From NCBI GenBank assembly GCA_964627855.1, contig CAZVLE010000093.1:1-56903 (forward strand): DNA of 56,903 nucleotides, given 5' to 3'. Positions 1 through 8,669 of the stretch are shown here, piece by piece (position 1 is the first letter of the stretch; each line of letters begins with the position of its first letter). Made by a program: the position numbers and the translations under genes. A model generated the notes under the pieces. It was not told the DNA's origin and made no database searches. It was given only the letters and a program-made list of their open reading frames with translations. Origin of the DNA: CAZVLE01 sp964627855 (GTDB lineage Bacteria > Bacillota > Dethiobacteria > DTU022).

Positions 1-1
1 G

Positions 2-661
2 ACAACAATCAGTTCTAGCTATTGGGATATGAAAGATTGCGAAAATGATGCCACGGCCGGAGCAGAAGCAAGAACAACTGAGGAAATGAAAAGGCAGGAA
101 AATTATGTTGGCTGGGATTTCATCAATACCTGGTTCATTGAAGAAGGCCTGTCATTTCCGCTTCTCCAGTGGCAATTGGTAGCGCCTGAACCGGTTGTTC
201 CCGATGAACCACCAGCTCTACCACCGGCTGATGATCATCTGCCGACTCCACCGGAAAAACCGGATAATCCTGACATGCCCTCCAGCCCCTCTTTCTTCAA
301 CCCGAAAAATATGCTGCCCGGACTTGTCCTAAACCATAGCAAAAGCCTGCCGGTTTATAATGAGCCATCAATAAGTTTGAGGCCGCAGCAAAGCAGCGCT
401 TACTTTAACTCTCGCTCAACCCTGAATCTTGCAAATCGCATTTATTATTACCTTGAGCAGGCTGAAGAGATCATAAAAGCTTTTGAGAATGGTGAACTGG
501 CGGCCACTGATCAAGTGCTCTCTGATCTTGACAGCTATTATTACTGGGCTGAACTCTATTTCATAATTTATCAGCAGCGCTATGGTCTTTTCGAGGTTAT
601 TAATATTGAGGAAAGGCTTGCTCTGATCAGGCTGGCAATTGAAAAGTACCAGGCCCATTAA
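2..661 (+). CDS. GLUG-motif cell-surface protein, C-terminal part (5' truncated by window edge)
   Basis: The frame is open to the first base of the window, so this is the 3' end of a longer gene. The first residues (SSSYWDM, then TTEEMK, then VGWDF and EEGLSFPLLQW) match the closing repeat of GLUG-type surface proteins, which usually read YWD...T.EM...VGWDF..W.I.EG.SYP.L. A proline-rich acidic linker follows (about residues 60-95 of the visible part, with PEPVVPDEPP-like runs). The last 90 residues form an apparently helical, tyrosine-rich domain that I do not recognise. No LPXTG signal or membrane helix is visible at the C-terminus, so anchoring would have to come from another part of the protein. 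A role as a secreted or envelope protein is inferred from the repeat family. Confidence 0.6.
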   Translation, partial: TTISSSYWDMKDCENDATAGAEARTTEEMKRQENYVGWDFINTWFIEEGLSFPLLQWQLVAPEPVVPDEPPALPPADDHLPTPPEKPDNPDMPSSPSFFNPKNMLPGLVLNHSKSLPVYNEPSISLRPQQSSAYFNSRSTLNLANRIYYYLEQAEEIIKAFENGELAATDQVLSDLDSYYYWAELYFIIYQQRYGLFEVINIEERLALIRLAIEKYQAH

Positions 662-672
662 CTGCCTGTTAT

Positions 673-1068
673 TTAGAGGTTATCGTCACTGCCCGTTACA
701 ATGTCTATAAAAACCGGGGCAAGGGTGGGGTCAAACTGGTACCCTGCTGCGCTTCTAATTTCTGCCAGCGCTTCAGCAGCTTCACCCCAGGAAATTTGTT
801 CATAGTGAACAGGAATATCCAGCCAGAGCTCAAGAGCTTTGACCAGGTCGGCTTCATAACCGTTAAACTGGCCTTCATGATCAGTGTAAGAGAGGGGAGG
901 GAAGTGTGAATCTCCGGCGAGAATAATGCTTTCCAGGTTGGAGAGCAGATTCTTTTCAGCTGAAGTTAATCTTGTTTTAGTGGTTTCCTGCCAGAGGTAT
1001 ATGATAAAAACCAGACTTACAGTGGCAAATACGGCAATGATCAGAAAAAAGTAAAGTCTGTTTTTCAT
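673..1068 (-). pseudogene. Truncated membrane-anchored solute-binding domain (SBP family 3) fragment
   Basis: It starts at an ATG with a good AGGAG site and a clear N-terminal membrane helix (about residues 5-26). A segment follows that matches the start of family 3 periplasmic binding domains: AGDSHFPPLSY, GQFNGYEADLVKALE, then HYEQISWGEAAEAL. In intact homologues the domain runs for about 220 residues and contains a GEID-type motif next. Here it breaks off after about 75 residues into an unrelated tail and stops 11 bp from the convergent upstream gene. It looks like the remnant of a membrane sensor (kinase or cyclase with an extracytoplasmic sensor) or of a lipoprotein-like binding protein. 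Function is probably lost. Confidence 0.5.
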
Positions 1069-1134
1069 CTTAGCTGCTCCTAATTTTCATGCTGTCAAAT
1101 AAAGAGTTCCTAAAAAGTCTTTAATGTCAGGTGA

Positions 1135-1170
1135 AATATCATTATCATTCTATCGGTTCAAAATGATATT
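1135..1170. repeat. 9-bp inverted repeat in the 1069-1350 gap
   Basis: AATATCATT at 1135-1143 and AATGATATT at 1162-1170 are perfect inverted copies 18 nt apart. They lie in the gap between the truncated binding protein and the symporter operon. No T-run follows, so it is more likely an operator or a chance AT-rich dyad than a terminator. I see no confident gene in 1069-1350. Confidence 0.35.
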
Positions 1171-1350
1171 ATCAGGTAATTTGTGACATATCAAGATTAG
1201 CAATTCTTCGCTTTGCTTTTGAGACAAGGTTAAAAAATATCCTTTTAATTCTTCCTTGACCATGGAAGGAATAAAGACCAACCCGTCGAATATGCAGGAA
1301 AGCAGAGCCGGTTTCAGTACCGGCAATTTAGTTTGAAAGGGTGAGCATTT

Positions 1351-1608
1351 TTGACATTTAAAGCACGCTTGACCCTTGTTACCTTGATAGTCCTGGTTAT
1401 GTTTGTCTTGCACAACAGTTTCTGGCTCTGGGGTTTAGATGACCGTATCCCTCTATTATTTGGTTTTATGCCCTTTGCATATTCCTTTTATGTCGGTTAT
1501 GCTATCCTGGCTGTTGTCGCCATGAAACTGATCATTCAGCTGGCCTGGCCTGATCCTCCGACTGAGCTGGTTGAATTAGTCTCTGACAAGGAGCCGGATC
1601 AATCATGA
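1351..1608 (+). CDS. yhjC: DUF3311-type small membrane protein (symporter partner)
   Basis: This 85-residue protein has two predicted membrane helices (about 8-30 and 42-64) joined by the segment IPLLFGFMPFAYSFYVGY, which is typical of the DUF3311 family. Members are short proteins encoded directly before sodium:solute symporters, as in the Bacillus yhjC-yhjB pair. The start is a TTG at 1351 preceded by AAAGGGTGA at about 7 nt spacing. The stop overlaps the symporter ATG (ATGA), so the two are probably translationally coupled. It is likely an accessory subunit in the cytoplasmic membrane; its exact role in the family is not established. The gene symbol is by context. Confidence 0.7.
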   Translation: MTFKARLTLVTLIVLVMFVLHNSFWLWGLDDRIPLLFGFMPFAYSFYVGYAILAVVAMKLIIQLAWPDPPTELVELVSDKEPDQS

Positions 1609-3086
1609 TCAGTCAAATTGGCATAGCAATCCTGATCGCCTATGTTATTATTCTATTAGCAATTGGTTTTTATGGGGCCAGGGTTTCCTTAAAAACAAGG
1701 GAAGATTATTTCCTGGCCGGCAGAGGTTTGGGCAGCCTGGCTATGTTTATGGCCCTTTTTGCCAGCAATATTACAGCTTTTACGATTATCGGTCATGCTG
1801 GATTCGCTTATAATGTAGGTTACGGCGCTTACGGTTATGTGATCGGCTGGAGTATTTTTATTACCCCCTTTACATACTACCTCATTGGATACCGCTCCTG
1901 GTTGCTTGGGAAGCGTTTTGGTTATGCCACTCAGCCCCAGGTTTTCGGCGGCATCACTGGCAGCAAGCTGGTTTCTATGCTCTTTCTCGTCCTCCTCCTC
2001 TACTATACCCTGCCCTACCTGGTGGTTAGCATCATCGGCGGCAGTCTGGCTTTTTCAACGATTACCGAAGGCCTGGTGCCCTACTGGCTTTCAGCCCTGG
2101 CTATAATTGGTATTTCTTTAGTTTATACTCTGCCTGCAGGGTTGCGGGGTACCGTTTGGACTGATATTTTCCAGGGAACCCTTTTTATGATCGTAGCGGC
2201 ACTATTATTACTGGCCTTAGCCAGGGCTCTGGGTGGATTTACAGAGATTACTGACCGGATTATCCAGGAGAACCCGGCCATGATTTTACGAAGTTTGTCA
2301 CCGGAAATCAAGCCCATCAACTGGTTTAGTTTTTCATTTACCAATTCAATCGCCGTGATCGTTTTCCCCCAGATCTTTACGCGTATTCTTGCCGCCCGCA
2401 GCAGTACTAATTTGAAAAAAGTTACCCTCTTTTACCCTCTGGCCATGGCTGTTATTTTTGGCATTTCAACCCTTCTAGGTGTGTGGGGATCAGTAGCGAT
2501 ACCGGGGCTGGTAGGAAAAGATGCCGACAATATCGTTCCCATGCTGATCCAGCAGTTTTTAACCCCCACCTGGACGATATTAGGCCTGGTTGTTATTCTG
2601 GCTATTGTTAAGTCATCGATTGACTCTCAACTACTGTCGGTCGCTCACCTGGTTACTGATGATCTTTTTCCACGCTTTCGAAAAATAAGTTCTCAGCAGG
2701 CTGTTTTTTATGGCCGTATTGTTTTGATTGTTTTTGCCGCAATAGCTTTTTATATTGCCCTGATGCGCCCGGCTGCTATTTTAAGCATTGCCGCTTTTGC
2801 CTTTTCCGGTTTTTCAACCATGTTGCCGGTTATGATCGGAGCTCTTTACTGGCCGCGGGCTAATAAGTATGGTATTTGCGCAGCCCTGATTATACCGGCC
2901 ATCATGCTTCATCTCTGGTATCTGGAGGTATTACCCGGGTGGACAACTTTAGGTTTTATGCCGGTTTTCCCTTCATTTATGCTTGCCATAGTAATCCTTG
3001 TTCTGGTTTCATTACTTACTCCGCCTCCACCGGAGGAGCAGAAAGAGAAAACTTTTAGTCTTTTTTCAAAGGTTTTTGATGCTTAA
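1605..3086 (+). CDS. yhjB: Sodium:solute symporter (SSS/SLC5 family)
   Basis: A 493-residue polytopic membrane protein with about 13 predicted helices, the usual size and hydropathy for the SSS family. The N-terminal region carries the family hallmarks: YFLAGRGLG at about 37-45, followed by FASNITAFTIIGHAG, the sodium-site region on the unwound first core helix. It starts by ATGA overlap with the DUF3311 partner. The substrate cannot be read from sequence; SSS proteins paired with DUF3311 are usually called organic-acid or monocarboxylate symporters. Uptake would be driven by the sodium gradient. The gene looks intact. Confidence 0.85.
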   Translation: MISQIGIAILIAYVIILLAIGFYGARVSLKTREDYFLAGRGLGSLAMFMALFASNITAFTIIGHAGFAYNVGYGAYGYVIGWSIFITPFTYYLIGYRSWLLGKRFGYATQPQVFGGITGSKLVSMLFLVLLLYYTLPYLVVSIIGGSLAFSTITEGLVPYWLSALAIIGISLVYTLPAGLRGTVWTDIFQGTLFMIVAALLLLALARALGGFTEITDRIIQENPAMILRSLSPEIKPINWFSFSFTNSIAVIVFPQIFTRILAARSSTNLKKVTLFYPLAMAVIFGISTLLGVWGSVAIPGLVGKDADNIVPMLIQQFLTPTWTILGLVVILAIVKSSIDSQLLSVAHLVTDDLFPRFRKISSQQAVFYGRIVLIVFAAIAFYIALMRPAAILSIAAFAFSGFSTMLPVMIGALYWPRANKYGICAALIIPAIMLHLWYLEVLPGWTTLGFMPVFPSFMLAIVILVLVSLLTPPPPEEQKEKTFSLFSKVFDA

Positions 3087-3114
3087 GAAGTGAATAGAGA
3101 AGCAGCTTTAAATA

Positions 3115-5613
3115 ATGGCTGAACTAGAAATTACCAATACTGCGCAGAATTCGCTGGTCAGGCTGTTTCTGGACCGTTTTTTTGTTGTTCTCAGCCTGGC
3201 CTATGTAACTGGAATTATTTTAGTGAGGCTCTGGTTTGAAGATGGAGCAGGGGTTTATCTTCTACTGTCATTAATTATTGGTCTGCTTTTTGCTGTCTTA
3301 TTTTTTCGTTTACTTGATTTTTACCGGGTTATCCTGGTCCTTGTCGCCATAACTGCAGGTGGGATAGCTTTTTTTTATGCACTGCAACAACCTGATTCCG
3401 GATTGATCGGTTTTAGCGGTTCACCTCTTTATGTTGAGGGAACCGTGGCAGATGAACCAATTTTCCATGAAGATCACAACGCGTATCGCCTCAATGTTGA
3501 TCTGGTTGAAACCGGTCAGGGGCGCTTTTCAGTTTCGGGTACCCTTCTGGTTAAGGTTTACGGGGCAGATAATGACATTTACCGTTTTGGAGAACGCCTG
3601 GGCCTGCGGGGTGAAATAGTTGAACCCCGGGGGCAGCGTAATCCGGGTGGTTTTGATTATCGGTATTATCTGCGCAGTCAGGGTATCGATGCCTTGATTT
3701 ATCCCTTACCGGCACAGGTTAGCTCACTCGGTGCCGGATCGGTGTCTAAAATTACTGCTTCGGCAATCACCCTTCGCAACTCGCTAATTAAAACAATTGA
3801 GGTAAACCTGCCATCGCCATCTGCTGAATTGTTGGCAGCTATATTATTCGGCCAAAGAGAGCGTTTGCCTGAACAGATAGAGCTTAATTTTCGTCAGGCT
3901 GGCGTTGGTCACCTGATGGCAGTGTCTGGCTTGCATGTTGGTCTGGTTGCCGCCTTAATGCTTGGCCTTGGCAGGTTTTGCAATCTGCGTGGTTCTGCTT
4001 TTTTGGTCATTGCCATTATAGCCGTCTTTGCTTATGCTTACCTGACCGGTATGCGACCCTCAGCGTTGCGGGCAGCAGTTATGGTTTCTCTGGCCATGGC
4101 TGCATTAATATTTGATCGTGAACGTGACTTGCCGACTGCGGTTTCATTTGCTGCCCTGTTAACTTTGTTTTTGAACCCACTGTTGCTATTTACAGTAGGT
4201 TTCCAGCTTTCCTATGTTGCTACCTTATCAATTATTTATGCCACTAGTCCCCTGGAACAATTGTTAAAAGCAAGCAGATGTCCGGCTTTTCCCAGGACAC
4301 TCCTGGCTGTCACCCTAGCTGCCCAGTTGGGTGTGCTGCCTCTCAGTGTTTACTATTTTCAGCACCTGCCACTGGGCGGACTTTTTTTTAATCTATTGCT
4401 GCTTCCCTTAATGACTGTACTGGTTGGGTTAGGCCTGTCCGGAGCTATGCTTGGGCTTGTTTTTACTTTGCCTGGCGCCATTGTGCTTTGGGCAGCCAGG
4501 CCATTGCTTGAAATAATGCTTTATGTTACTGCTTTAAGCAATTTGCCTGGTTTATCCAGGCCTGTTTACCCCCCGAGTTTACTGTTAATCTATCTTTACT
4601 ACGGTTTAATGGTGTTATTCCTGATTCTTTACTATCGTTGGAACGATTATGTTGAGAAAGTGGAGGGATTGAAACAGAAATTCTTCCTGAACTCTTTGAT
4701 GGCGAAGAGACGCCTGTCGCTGTGGATGTTTGGAGGAATAGTTTTAGGGTCGGCGGTGGTCATACTCTGGATCGGTATTATTTTCCCGTCTGATAATGAC
4801 CTGTCCGTAACCTTTCTTGATGTTGGCCAGGGTGCGGCAGCACTGATTGAGACTCCCTGTAATACTGTAATTATGGTTGATGCAGGTGGAGAACCTGCTT
4901 TTCGTGGAAATCCGGGCCGGGTCGGCGAAACAGTTCTTCTGCCCTATTTCAGGCACCGGGGAATTCGCAATATCGACCTGGCCATCATTACTCATCCACA
5001 TGAAGATCACTTCGGCGGTTTTATACCCCTGCTTGATGCATTGGTTCTAGATGCCATTTTAATTTCGCCGGCTGAGGGGGACTCTGACTACTATCTTGAT
5101 TTGCTCAACAGGGCAGAAGAACTGCAAATAAAGGTTAGAGAAGCGGTTGCGGGACAAAGCTGGCAATGCGGTGATCAAGTCATGTTGGAAATCATTGCCC
5201 CGCCAGAAAAACTATTTTCCGGGACTGGTAGCGATTTAAACAATAACTCGATTGTTTTTATCCTTCATTATGGCCAGGTGCGCCTGCTCTTTACCGGAGA
5301 CATTGAAGATGCTGCTGTTAATGATCTGTTCAGGCGCGGTCTGGATCTTGATGCTGATTTGTTGCTAATTCCTCACCATGGTGGGTACCTGGCTGCAATG
5401 CCGGATTTTTTGGAAGCGGTTGATCCTTCCCTGGCGGTTATTCAGGTAGGAAAGAATTCTTTTGGCCATCCCCATCCCTTTGTTGTTGATGCTATAGAAA
5501 TGGCCGGGATCGAGCTGTACCGCAATGATCAGCAGGGTGCAATTATTTTTCGTACCGATGGCAGGGAAATGAGTGTGCTGACAGTTGAAAAAGCGATCCC
5601 TCTTATGCCATAA
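3115..5613 (+). CDS. comEC: ComEC/Rec2 DNA-uptake channel
   Basis: An 832-residue membrane protein with the three-part ComEC layout. An N-terminal DUF4131 region with membrane helices and an OB-like segment (YVEGTVADEP, about 105-115) comes first. The central competence domain follows (about 230-500, with GQRERLPEQ and VGHLMAVSGLHVG). The C-terminal metallo-beta-lactamase domain contains HPHEDH at about 627-632 and a later PHHGG motif. In competent bacteria it passes single-stranded DNA across the cytoplasmic membrane and may degrade the other strand. Length is full for the family and there is no frameshift. The start ATG lies 28 nt after the symporter stop. No comEA lies next to it in this window, so competence itself cannot be inferred. 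Confidence 0.93.
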   Translation: MAELEITNTAQNSLVRLFLDRFFVVLSLAYVTGIILVRLWFEDGAGVYLLLSLIIGLLFAVLFFRLLDFYRVILVLVAITAGGIAFFYALQQPDSGLIGFSGSPLYVEGTVADEPIFHEDHNAYRLNVDLVETGQGRFSVSGTLLVKVYGADNDIYRFGERLGLRGEIVEPRGQRNPGGFDYRYYLRSQGIDALIYPLPAQVSSLGAGSVSKITASAITLRNSLIKTIEVNLPSPSAELLAAILFGQRERLPEQIELNFRQAGVGHLMAVSGLHVGLVAALMLGLGRFCNLRGSAFLVIAIIAVFAYAYLTGMRPSALRAAVMVSLAMAALIFDRERDLPTAVSFAALLTLFLNPLLLFTVGFQLSYVATLSIIYATSPLEQLLKASRCPAFPRTLLAVTLAAQLGVLPLSVYYFQHLPLGGLFFNLLLLPLMTVLVGLGLSGAMLGLVFTLPGAIVLWAARPLLEIMLYVTALSNLPGLSRPVYPPSLLLIYLYYGLMVLFLILYYRWNDYVEKVEGLKQKFFLNSLMAKRRLSLWMFGGIVLGSAVVILWIGIIFPSDNDLSVTFLDVGQGAAALIETPCNTVIMVDAGGEPAFRGNPGRVGETVLLPYFRHRGIRNIDLAIITHPHEDHFGGFIPLLDALVLDAILISPAEGDSDYYLDLLNRAEELQIKVREAVAGQSWQCGDQVMLEIIAPPEKLFSGTGSDLNNNSIVFILHYGQVRLLFTGDIEDAAVNDLFRRGLDLDADLLLIPHHGGYLAAMPDFLEAVDPSLAVIQVGKNSFGHPHPFVVDAIEMAGIELYRNDQQGAIIFRTDGREMSVLTVEKAIPLMP

Positions 5614-5723
5614 TCATGAAGACATAAAAGGGAAAAAGTTCTATTTGTCGAAATGAACTAAAGTCGGTTCCTTTATACCGGTATAATGGTGATTTTGTTA
5701 GAGATGAGAACTGGAGGTTAGCT

Positions 5724-6281
5724 GTGGAGCCGGAAAGGATAGTGCGCCTGGTTAAAAATAATGATAATGAGGCACGTCGTGAGTTATTTGAAGCCTATTA
5801 CAAGCGGACATATGCCGTGGTTTATAATATTCTCAGAAGGCGGGAAAATGCCGAAGATATTACCCAGGATGCCTTTATCAAGGCCTTTCAAAATATTAAT
5901 CAGCTGCAGGATGGTGCTAAATTTGGCGCCTGGCTGGCTGTGATTGCTTCCAACCTGGCCCGTAACTACCTGAAGCGCGAGAAAAAGATATTGCTAACAG
6001 ACGAATTGCCTGCGACAGAGATAGGCAGCCACACAGATGATGTCGAGGCAGAGGCCTTGCGCGGATTGGAGATCGAGCGAGTCAGGGAAGCAATCAGAAG
6101 CCTACCCCCGGAACATTACCAGCTGATTGTTTTACAGTATTACTATGATTTAAAAGTTGACGAAATCGCTGATATGTTAAAATTGAGGCCGGGAACGGTT
6201 AAATCACGTCTTTTTCGAGCCCGTAATAAATTGGCTTCCCTTTTGGAACTTGAAGACGGTTCTGCTTGTCTAATAGATTAG
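5724..6281 (+). CDS. ECF-type RNA polymerase sigma factor
   Basis: A 185-residue sigma-70 family protein with only regions 2 and 4. Region 2 covers about residues 20-85 (EDITQDAFIKAFQNI), and region 4 about 120-175 (LPPEHYQLIVLQYYYDLKVDEIADML, then GTVKSRLFRAR, the recognition helix). The GTG start at 5724 has GGAGG 6 nt upstream. A TATAAT at 5682-5687 lies in the leader but has no convincing -35 partner. The next gene, 16 nt downstream, encodes a single-pass membrane protein that fits an anti-sigma factor, so the pair is probably an envelope-signal module. The target regulon is unknown. Confidence 0.88.
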   Translation: MEPERIVRLVKNNDNEARRELFEAYYKRTYAVVYNILRRRENAEDITQDAFIKAFQNINQLQDGAKFGAWLAVIASNLARNYLKREKKILLTDELPATEIGSHTDDVEAEALRGLEIERVREAIRSLPPEHYQLIVLQYYYDLKVDEIADMLKLRPGTVKSRLFRARNKLASLLELEDGSACLID

Positions 6282-6297
6282 AAGGAGTAGAAATATC

Positions 6298-7452
6298 ATG
6301 GAAGAGAAAAAGAACTTCAAACTGACTGATGAACTGATAAGGGAAGCCCTTGATCGGGACCTGGCGGCTATAGAATCTCCACCTGCCGATCAACTCTGGT
6401 CAGCCATCGAGGCAGGTCTTGCAGGGGAATCGCTGCCTGGCAAACGAAAGCAGGCTCCCTGGCACAGGTTTGCTGCGGTTGCCGCTGTCCTCTGCCTCCT
6501 GCTTGTCAGCGGAATTATATTTCCCCGGGCAGTTCAGATGCCTTCACCCGCTTCTGATCTGGTAATCATGCCGATTGAACCTTTTAAAGAAGTAGCTGTC
6601 CTCGAGGTTGAGGATGAATCAATAGCTGTTCAGGACAAGCCTGTAACCTACGAACATCCGCCCGTCTCGGACCAACCGCTAATAACTGATCAGCCTGATG
6701 TAACGGCTGAACCAGAATCGTCTGAAGAGGTTGTTCTGATTGAAGAAACCGAGCTATCCGAAAAGTTGCAAACGACTGATAAACCCGATCAGCCTGGGCA
6801 AGATGAGATTGGCATTGAGCAGGAACCTTTGGAGCAACCAGAGCAGCCCATAAAACCTGAAGCTCATGATGAACCCAAAGATCCTAAAAAACCGGAACAA
6901 CCCGAAATCGCAGCTCTTGAGGAAGGTCCTGATCAGCCTAAAACTGTTGATGAGTCAGTTATTACAGAGCAGCCGGAAGTCGTTGAAGAGAAAGCAGTCG
7001 AAGCCGAATCGGATAAAGAGCAAAAAGAGCCGGAGCAGGCCGATGATTTAGCGATTACCACAAAACCTGACTTGGACAAGAAGCCTGAAAAAGCTCCACC
7101 TGAATGGCCGTCATCTATTCCGGGAGGTTATCAGTATAAAGGAATGGTAGATTTGAAGGGCAAATCCGAACCGCTCTACATGGCTGCCATTTATAGGAAT
7201 GAAGATGTAGATTTGTTGCTGGTTAAATCGGATCCTTCAGAAGAAGAACTGACTGTTTTTGTTGATCGCCTAAGCAAGAAAATGCAGGTTTTATTGATCG
7301 ATGATGAAGGTGATCTGAGCACAATCAGCCCCGATCTTAAAACCTGTTCGGGCCTGGCCTGGGAGAAAAACGGCCGCAACCAGGCCCTCCTGGTCTTGTT
7401 CGGTACACTTGAAGAAGAAGAGCTTCTTAACATTTTACTGAAGTTGGAGTAA
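6298..7452 (+). CDS. Membrane-anchored anti-sigma-like protein with long acidic proline-rich spacer
   Basis: The 384 residues split into four parts: a cytoplasmic N-terminal segment (1-55), one membrane helix (about 58-77), a 190-residue spacer, and a compact C-terminal domain (about 270-384). The spacer is rich in Pro, Glu, Asp and Gln, with irregular QPD, EQP and KPE repeats. The C-terminal domain begins WPSSIPGGYQYKGMVDLKG, resembling the DUF4367-like sensory domains of some anti-sigma factors. It sits 16 nt after the ECF sigma gene with a good GAAGGAG site. I infer that the N-terminus holds the sigma factor and the outer domain reads an envelope signal, with the spacer crossing the cell wall. 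No classical HCCH zinc motif is visible. Confidence 0.6.
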   Translation: MEEKKNFKLTDELIREALDRDLAAIESPPADQLWSAIEAGLAGESLPGKRKQAPWHRFAAVAAVLCLLLVSGIIFPRAVQMPSPASDLVIMPIEPFKEVAVLEVEDESIAVQDKPVTYEHPPVSDQPLITDQPDVTAEPESSEEVVLIEETELSEKLQTTDKPDQPGQDEIGIEQEPLEQPEQPIKPEAHDEPKDPKKPEQPEIAALEEGPDQPKTVDESVITEQPEVVEEKAVEAESDKEQKEPEQADDLAITTKPDLDKKPEKAPPEWPSSIPGGYQYKGMVDLKGKSEPLYMAAIYRNEDVDLLLVKSDPSEEELTVFVDRLSKKMQVLLIDDEGDLSTISPDLKTCSGLAWEKNGRNQALLVLFGTLEEEELLNILLKLE

Positions 7453-7467
7453 ATACAAATCTGTTCA

Positions 7468-8463
7468 TTATTCAGGTTCGATATACTTCATCATTTTGCG
7501 CAGCTCCCTGCCAACTTCAACGATACGGTGGTTCTCCTCGATTTTTCGCAGCGCTTTAAATTTCGGCTGGTTAGCCTGGTTTTCAGTAATCCATTCCAGG
7601 GCAAACTGGCCGGTTTTTATTTCCCCTAATATTTGCTGCATTTCAGTGCGAACCGAGTCGTTAATGATTCTCGGCCCCCGGGTTAGATCTCCGTATTCAG
7701 CAGTATCACTGACCGAATAACGCATTCTCTCCAGGCCGCCTTCATAGATCAAATCAACAATTAGTTTAAGTTCGTGCAGGCATTCAAAGTAGGCAACTTG
7801 AGGCTGATAACCGGCTTCAACAAGGGTATCGAAGCTTGCCTTGATTAATGCTGAAACTCCACCACAGAGAATAACCTGTTCGCCAAAAAGATCGGTTTCA
7901 GTTTCTTCCTGGAGGGTTGTTTCAATAACCCCGGCCCTGGTGCTGCCAATCCCCTTAGCATAGGCAAGTGCCAGCTCTTTAGCCTTGCCGCTGTAATCCT
8001 GATGCACTGCTAAAAGAGCCGGAACACCGGCGCCTTCTTTATAAAGCCTTCTAAGAAGGTGGCCCGGGCTTTTTGGGGCAATCATGAAAACATCCACATT
8101 GTCTGGTGGAACAACCTGGTTATAGAGAATGTTAAAACCGTGAGATACCACCAGGGCCTTCCCTTCACTCAAATGGGGTAAAACTGACTCTCGGTAGACC
8201 ATCGGCTGAACATTATCGCCGATCAGAATTTGTATAATTTCGGCTGCCGCTGAAGCTTCGTTTACGGTAGCGACATCCAGACCGTCTTTAATGACCTGGT
8301 CCCAACTTTTACTTTCCCGGTGCAGACCGACGATAACATCGAGGCCGCTGTCTTTAAGATTCTGGGCCTGGGAATGGCCCTGGCTGCCGTAACCGAGTAC
8401 GGCAATTTTCTTGTTCTTCAGAATGCCTAAATCGGCATCCTGGTCATAATACATTACAGCCAT
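7468..8463 (-). CDS. ilvC: Ketol-acid reductoisomerase
   Basis: A 331-residue class I enzyme converting acetolactate or acetohydroxybutyrate to the dihydroxy acids of valine, leucine and isoleucine synthesis, using NADPH and magnesium. The Rossmann motif GYGSQGHSQAQN lies at about 24-35. The C-terminal knotted domain carries the metal ligands in DLFGEQ (about 191-196) and CLHELKLIVDLIYEGG. The ATG has GGGAGG at suitable distance. The gene stands alone, convergent with the anti-sigma gene (15 nt apart) and divergent from rubrerythrin; no other ilv/leu gene is in the window. I looked for a T-box in its leader and saw none. Confidence 0.96.
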   Translation of the reverse strand: MAVMYYDQDADLGILKNKKIAVLGYGSQGHSQAQNLKDSGLDVIVGLHRESKSWDQVIKDGLDVATVNEASAAAEIIQILIGDNVQPMVYRESVLPHLSEGKALVVSHGFNILYNQVVPPDNVDVFMIAPKSPGHLLRRLYKEGAGVPALLAVHQDYSGKAKELALAYAKGIGSTRAGVIETTLQEETETDLFGEQVILCGGVSALIKASFDTLVEAGYQPQVAYFECLHELKLIVDLIYEGGLERMRYSVSDTAEYGDLTRGPRIINDSVRTEMQQILGEIKTGQFALEWITENQANQPKFKALRKIEENHRIVEVGRELRKMMKYIEPE

Positions 8464-8550
8464 TTATATATTCCTCCCAGAAATTATGATAACTTAACTA
8501 ATTAGCTAAAACATAGAAAACTCCTGCCGCTTTAAATTTAAATTAATAGT

Positions 8551-8564
8551 AGACATAAATGTCT
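8551..8564. repeat. 14-bp palindrome between ilvC and rubrerythrin
   Basis: AGACATAAATGTCT is a perfect 6-bp inverted repeat with a 2-nt centre in the divergent intergenic region. It is nested inside a looser CCTGCC...GGCAGG pair (about 8523-8587). The position, about 40 nt before the predicted rubrerythrin -35, would suit an operator. It does not match the PerR box I would expect for rubrerythrin. Confidence 0.4.
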
Positions 8565-8602
8565 CTTAAAAATAAAATGACTGGCAGGTATTTAAGATCT
8601 GG

Positions 8603-8631
8603 TAGTCAAATTATAGTAATATGGTTACAAT
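8603..8631 (+). promoter_or_regulatory. Predicted vegetative promoter of rubrerythrin
   Basis: TAGTCA (8603-8608) and TACAAT (8626-8631) are separated by 17 nt. The match to the sigma-A consensus is 4/6 and 5/6. It lies about 40 nt before the rubrerythrin ribosome site. Confidence 0.45.
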
Positions 8632-8669
8632 AAACAGGGGTAGCCCAACACAACAAAAAGGAGAGGTAA

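Noticed and set aside
1150..1413. 87-codon minus-strand frame overlapping the DUF3311 gene
   Set aside because: No ribosome site; overlaps the start of a well-supported gene; only its last 45 residues look protein-like, possibly an old remnant.
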